A stretch of DNA of 51,148 nt. Origin: a virus. This document shows, piece after piece, positions 47,945 through 51,148 of the stretch (positions are counted from its first letter, which is position 1; every line of letters begins with the position of its first letter). Under the pieces are notes generated by a model, which was not told the DNA's origin, searched no databases, and worked only from the letters and a program-made list of their open reading frames with translations. A program made the position numbers and the translations under genes. The stretch spans positions 1 to 51,148 of the IMG/VR virus record IMGVR_UViG_3300011116_001170; one strand, written 5' to 3'.

Positions 47945-48150
47945 AGATTTGCCTTTTTACAGAAAGGCTAACTGGCTAATCTTGAACTTACGAAAGCGAT
48001 GATCGTAATTAGCTTGCTCGTATCAGAGGTTTTGCATTCAATATCACTAGCAAAACGTAACCGCTTGATGATTGAAGCCCTTTCGGGCAATTTAACTAGC
48101 TCAACTTGCGTCGTCTAATATTTCTACACTCTTCTTTAGCCGTGCCGATT
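47887..48150 (-). ncRNA. Second structured RNA, related to the 3' part of the large RNA
   Basis: About 260 bases on the minus strand between the spfh stop and a terminator. It shares with the large RNA: a 16-base identical run (47948-47963 and 7263-7278), the element GGCTAAAGAAGA at its 5' side, and the same closing stem (GGCTAA with TTAGCC here; GGCTAA with TTAGTC there, a G-U change that keeps pairing). Internal hairpins: GCCC-GAAA-GGGC with a GNRA loop, 7 bp GTTTTGC/GCAAAAC and 6 bp TTACGA/TCGTAA. It probably follows spfh in one transcript. Confidence 0.6.
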
Positions 48151-48152
48151 GA

Positions 48153-48968
48153 TTATTTGCCCAAAGGCAACATAATATTATTTCCGCCGCTAGTAATTAC
48201 AGTCGTTGGAGCTACACCATCCCATTTATCTGCAAATGCCGCATTTACTTCAACTTGTTTTAATTCAACAATTTTAGGATTGCTGGTAATTGCGTTAGCG
48301 GTAATTCTGATTGCTTCGGCATCAGCTTTTGATTTAATAATAGTTTGGTCGGCTTCTGCTTGAATTTGCTGCTTTTTAATTTCAGCAGTTTCGGCATCTT
48401 GTTTGGCAATTACTTTATTTTGAATTGATTGTTTCCACTGAGCATTTTCAAATTCAAAGCTAGTAATACTAATATCATCAATTACGGCTAAATGATTAAT
48501 TCTTTCAGCTAATCTTTCTTTGACATATTTGCTTACTTCCGATCGATTAGAAATAAGGTCTTCTGCTGAATATCTAGCCAAAGCATCTCTGATACTTTCG
48601 TTAGCTCTCGGTGCTATCAAAACTTGAAAAATATCACCTTTTATGGTTTTTAAATTATCAAGCACTTTGTCTTCTGGGATAGCGTAAAGAACTCGGTAAT
48701 TTACACTAACTGGTTGCAAATCTTTGGTTTGAGTTCCATTTAATTGAAAAGTTTCTTGATGTTGTCTTAAAGAGAAAATTTCGATAGTTTGAAAAAATGG
48801 TAATTTAAAATGAATTCCTTCTTCTAAAACAGAATTATGGATTACGCCCGCTGTTTTTCTAATCCCTACTTCAGAAGTTTTAATGATGCTAAATGTTGAT
48901 AAAAAAACAATTATACCAATGATAAGCTTTAACAATTTGTAGCGATTTTTTATGATTTGCATGAACAT
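48153..48968 (-). CDS. SPFH/prohibitin-like membrane protein
   Basis: 271 aa. N-terminal membrane helix (LLKLIIGIIVFLSTFSII), then the SPFH domain (VGIRKTAGVIHNSVLEEGIH, FKLPFFQTIEIFSLRQHQET, VSVNYRVLYAIPE, VLIAPRANESIRDALARYSA) and a long Ala/Glu/Lys coiled coil (KQDAETAEIKKQQIQAEADQ). Close in plan to prohibitin and HflC. In bacteria these ring proteins hold and restrain the FtsH protease. A phage copy could modulate FtsH or membrane state during infection. The second structured RNA follows directly. Confidence 0.85.
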   Translation of the reverse strand: MFMQIIKNRYKLLKLIIGIIVFLSTFSIIKTSEVGIRKTAGVIHNSVLEEGIHFKLPFFQTIEIFSLRQHQETFQLNGTQTKDLQPVSVNYRVLYAIPEDKVLDNLKTIKGDIFQVLIAPRANESIRDALARYSAEDLISNRSEVSKYVKERLAERINHLAVIDDISITSFEFENAQWKQSIQNKVIAKQDAETAEIKKQQIQAEADQTIIKSKADAEAIRITANAITSNPKIVELKQVEVNAAFADKWDGVAPTTVITSGGNNIMLPLGK

Positions 48969-48990
48969 ATATATTATGATTAGTTGTTAT

Positions 48991-49014
48991 TAAAAAAATT
49001 AATTTAATTGTCAA
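48991..49014 (-). promoter_or_regulatory. Candidate promoter before spfh
   Basis: A perfect TTGACA at 49014-49009, then A/T-rich sequence with TAATAA about 16 bases later. The -10 is weak. It would drive spfh and the second structured RNA. Confidence 0.4.
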
Positions 49015-49028
49015 TGACGAATACCATT

Positions 49029-49442
49029 TTAAAACGGCGGTTCTTCACCAAAATCTTCTTCAACATTATTACTTTGAGGTGCATAACCATTTCCTTTGTC
49101 TTTTGAATGTTGAGAAATCTCGCCTCTAGCCTCATTGATAATCATTTTAAAATAGCTAATATCTTTCCCAGTTTCTTTATCCGCAAAACTATCAACCATT
49201 ATATTAAAACTAGCTTGAAAAGGTTGGCTACCAGAATGAAGCAGGGTAGTAGTAGTTTCAGCGTCAATCTTTGATTTAAACGCTGTAAATGGGATTGGTT
49301 TAGAAATCCATTTATTACCTTTTTTGCTTGAGATTGACACTTTGCCGCTAATCGTTCCATCAGTTTCTCTTAGCTCAAATTTATCTTTGTCATAAGATTT
49401 AGATTGATTGTTCCAAGTGTTTTGTAATTTTAGTTTTTGCAT
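49029..49442 (-). CDS. SSB-like single-stranded DNA-binding protein
   Basis: 137 aa. A beta-rich body (GTISGKVSISSKKGNKWISK, FQASFNIMVDSF, ISYFKMIIN) and an acidic, Phe-ending tail (EEDFGEEPPF), the mark of SSB proteins that recruit partners through the C-terminus. The core is not a clear match to E. coli SSB, so it may be a phage-type SSB. It would protect single strands made by YqaJ and work with RecT. Confidence 0.65.
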   Translation of the reverse strand: MQKLKLQNTWNNQSKSYDKDKFELRETDGTISGKVSISSKKGNKWISKPIPFTAFKSKIDAETTTTLLHSGSQPFQASFNIMVDSFADKETGKDISYFKMIINEARGEISQHSKDKGNGYAPQSNNVEEDFGEEPPF

Positions 49443-49472
49443 ATTTTACTCCTTAATTATTTGTTTTATTCT

Positions 49473-49805
49473 TTATTTATCTGACTTAGTCATATAGCCC
49501 ATTGAAAAACCAGAAATATCACCATTTTTAAGGTTAGCATATTTCTCGACAGCCATAGGAACTAAAGTTGTTAATAATTCTGTAAAATATAAACCAATAT
49601 CGTCTTTTTCTATTTTTGCCCTACCAATTACTTTGTCATCTTTTTTGACTTCTATCTCATCCCCTACATTATCACAAAAGTCTTTGTCAAAAAGAATAAG
49701 GTCATTGCCACAAGAAGAATCGTTATTTGTAAATCTTAAAATATAATTTTTCACTTTTTTACTCCCGTAAATAGTTTTTTCACTTTCATTTACCTTTACT
49801 GCCAT
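49473..49805 (-). CDS. Hypothetical protein (110 aa)
   Basis: Beta-rich start (KTIYGSKKVKNYILRFTNND), EIEVKKDDKVIGRAKIEKDD, then a helix TELLTTLVPMAVEKYANL. An AAGGAG site lies before the ATG. It is encoded just upstream of the SSB-like gene, so a DNA-metabolism role is possible. No family is recognised. Confidence 0.6.
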   Translation of the reverse strand: MAVKVNESEKTIYGSKKVKNYILRFTNNDSSCGNDLILFDKDFCDNVGDEIEVKKDDKVIGRAKIEKDDIGLYFTELLTTLVPMAVEKYANLKNGDISGFSMGYMTKSDK

Positions 49806-49807
49806 TC

Positions 49808-50080
49808 TTACTCCTTAATTATTTTTTTTATTTGTTCTATTTTTTCTTGAGAAACTCCATGATGCCAGCTACAATATTCAATTCCTGATTTTTTAATTTT
49901 GGCGCAATAAATAAAAATCATGCAAAGAATTAAAAAATTTACAAAATAGCTTCCGCCAATGAAATTATGATTAAACCAGCAAAAAAATCCTAATATTCCC
50001 AGCGATGTAACATTTTTAGCCAAAGAAACTAAATAGCTTTCTTGATTAATTACGACTGAATATTTTTTTTGTTCTGACAT
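49808..50080 (-). CDS. Membrane protein (90 aa)
   Basis: Two hydrophobic helices (NVTSLGILGFFCWFNHNF and YFVNFLILCMIFIYCAKI) and a C-terminal WHHGVSQEKIEQIKKII. An AAGGAG site precedes the ATG. Function unknown. Confidence 0.6.
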   Translation of the reverse strand: MSEQKKYSVVINQESYLVSLAKNVTSLGILGFFCWFNHNFIGGSYFVNFLILCMIFIYCAKIKKSGIEYCSWHHGVSQEKIEQIKKIIKE

Positions 50081-50083
50081 ATT

Positions 50084-50398
50084 TTACTCCTTTATTTTAA
50101 AAGTTTCTTCAAGTAATTTTACTTTTTTATCCATTTCAGCGTAGTCTAAACAAATTTCTTTCCAATTTTCGCATTTTATTTTAAAATATTTTTGTCTGTC
50201 TTCTTGGATTTCGGCTTCTAATGATTTGATTTTTTTACCAATTTCTTTGATTTGTTTTCCCGTGATAAAAAATCTATCATTATCGTGAAGATTATCAAAG
50301 TTAGTTTCAGTTGGTGATTTAAAATTAGAAATTTCTTTAGAAGCAATTAAAGTTAAAAAAATAAGAAAACCAAATATTATGGGAACGAAAATTTCCAT
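50084..50398 (-). CDS. Membrane-anchored coiled-coil protein (104 aa)
   Basis: N-terminal membrane helix (EIFVPIIFGFLIFLTLIA), a linker with FDNLHDNDRFFITGKQ, then a charged coiled coil. An ACGAGG element before the ATG is shared with the early genes near 11-12 kb, suggesting common regulation or origin. Function unknown. Confidence 0.6.
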   Translation of the reverse strand: MEIFVPIIFGFLIFLTLIASKEISNFKSPTETNFDNLHDNDRFFITGKQIKEIGKKIKSLEAEIQEDRQKYFKIKCENWKEICLDYAEMDKKVKLLEETFKIKE

Positions 50399-50459
50399 GT
50401 TTTTATTCCTCGTTTGTTATTTTAGTTATTAGAAACTAATAAAAAATATTAGTCAAGAA

Positions 50460-50891
50460 TTATTTTTTAAAATAATTTTCTTGTTCGCGCAACTCTTCGG
50501 GCATAAGCTCATAGTTTTTTAAACCAAAAGTTTCGCACATAAAATAAAGTTTTTCAATCAATAAACTTATCTCTTCACTAGTAATTTTTGTTAAACTTTT
50601 TGGCAATGCGCCAGTTTTTGTTTTTAAGCAATACCCAGTGCTTATTTTTGCCAAATCGCTAACCATTTCTTTATCAAAGATTTGACCGTAGCTTTTTTGC
50701 AAGCAAGGCACTAACAAACCACAAAGCCGCCAATAACCTCGCAAACTTTTGCCTGATTTACTTTTGGCAACTTCTTTAAACTTAATTTCAAAATCTTTAC
50801 CACAAGCAAGATGTTTCATAATTGCATCAGAAAGCTCGACTTGCAATTTAACCCAGTTTGGTTTGTTGGATTGTAAAAATGTGAGTTTCAT
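50460..50891 (-). CDS. Possible NinB-like recombination protein
   Basis: 143 aa. Starts MKLTFLQSNKPNWVKLQ; central KSKSGKSLRGYWRLCGLLVP and ALPKSLTKITSEEISLLIEK, ending in a helical FGLKNYELMPEEL. The spacing of the basic loop, Trp helix and the 'S-T-x-x-x-E-x-x-x-L-I-E' helix is that of NinB, which binds single-stranded DNA and assists recombination. With RecT/YqaJ near the other end of the window (adjacent if circular), the context fits. Confidence 0.5.
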   Translation of the reverse strand: MKLTFLQSNKPNWVKLQVELSDAIMKHLACGKDFEIKFKEVAKSKSGKSLRGYWRLCGLLVPCLQKSYGQIFDKEMVSDLAKISTGYCLKTKTGALPKSLTKITSEEISLLIEKLYFMCETFGLKNYELMPEELREQENYFKK

Positions 50892-50892
50892 T

Positions 50893-51105
50893 TTAAATTT
50901 TAAATCCTTTAAAAAGACTTTTTAGCTCTTCTTTGTTTGGTTGCTCATCAAGAGATTTGCCAAGATGCCAATCAGTCCAATCTACACCTTTTGAACCGCT
51001 TACAACAATTTGAACAGTATCATCATCAGTAAGTTCAATTCTTAAATCGTCTTCGTCTTTCTTTGCTAATTTAATTATTTTAGTTAAATATTCTTCTAAG
51101 TTCAT
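50893..51105 (-). CDS. Hypothetical acidic protein (70 aa)
   Basis: LEEYLTKIIKLAKKDEDDLR, then VQIVVSGSKGVDWTDWHLGK and ELKSLFKGFKI. Acidic with a Trp pair. It lies 1 base before the NinB-like gene and directly after a yqaJ-like end. No family is recognised. Confidence 0.6.
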   Translation of the reverse strand: MNLEEYLTKIIKLAKKDEDDLRIELTDDDTVQIVVSGSKGVDWTDWHLGKSLDEQPNKEELKSLFKGFKI

Positions 51106-51148
51106 CTACTCCCCCTTAATTTTTGTTAATATCTCATCACACATTGTT
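51106..51148 (-). CDS. C-terminal end of a second yqaJ-like gene, cut by the window edge
   Basis: The last 43 bases match 235-277 except for two changes and encode TMCDEILTKIKGE-stop, against TMRDEILTKIKEE-stop in the yqaJ gene at 233-847. Either a second yqaJ allele follows, or the molecule is circular and the ends come from two variants of the same locus. Confidence 0.6.
   Translation of the reverse strand, partial: TMCDEILTKIKGE

Noticed and set aside
48106-48363. 85-codon plus-strand frame
   Set aside because: Mostly antisense to the well-supported SPFH gene.
1-51148. CRISPR array or integrase/attachment site
   Set aside because: No regular spaced repeats of CRISPR type and no integrase, transposase or repressor gene recognised. 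The tRNA genes have no repeated 3' end elsewhere in the window.

Overview
The window reads as a nearly complete genome of a tailed phage of about 51 kb from a low-GC host. The head genes are HK97-like: small and large terminase, portal, MuF-type minor head protein, prohead protease and capsid. The tail genes follow the order of phage Mu and its contractile-tail relatives: gp37-like protein, DUF2635, sheath, tube, frameshifted chaperone, tape measure, gpN, gpP, gp45, gp46, gp47, gp48 and fibres. It is therefore a myovirus-type phage. A two-part spanin with a lipobox points to a Gram-negative host. I see no integrase, transposase, repressor or DNA polymerase, so it is either strictly lytic or uses a lifestyle I cannot recognise, and it must borrow the host replisome.

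Layout: (1) 1-12374, minus strand: early genes. These include YqaJ/RecT recombination, YopX and HNH proteins, a methyltransferase-like protein, an ASCH-like protein, replication initiation, a large DUF4942-methyltransferase and many tiny membrane proteins. A near-consensus promoter at 12430-12458 starts this arm. (2) 7250-8288, minus: about 1 kb without a credible gene, with its own TTGACA/TTTAAT promoter, many strong hairpins and an embedded tRNA-Gly. I read it as a large structured non-coding RNA of the GOLLD/ROOL kind. (3) 12717-43218, plus: late genes for packaging, head, tail, fibres and lysis. A tRNA-Thr lies between the terminase genes, and three minus-strand genes including an HslV-like Ntn hydrolase are inserted between the head genes. 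The spike gene gp45 is also reversed. Copies of a conserved upstream box precede four late transcription units. (4) 43272-51148, minus: dUTPase, DUF1064, a duplicated mini-ATPase pair, a MITE-like element, a second smaller structured RNA that shares elements with the first, an SPFH membrane protein, and SSB-like and NinB-like proteins.

The minus arms at the two ends would join into one early block if the molecule is circular or circularly permuted. The last 43 bases nearly repeat positions 235-277 (end of yqaJ), so the ends probably meet at a variable point next to yqaJ.

How it works together: early genes supply recombination (RecT, YqaJ, SSB-like, NinB-like), dUTP control, DNA modification and recruitment of host helicase. 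Late genes build an HK97-like head and a short Mu-like contractile tail, then lyse the cell with a holin candidate, an M15 peptidase and spanins. The most unusual content is the pair of related structured RNAs, the phage-borne proteasome-like hydrolase, and the split between early genes with clear Shine-Dalgarno sites and late genes almost without them.
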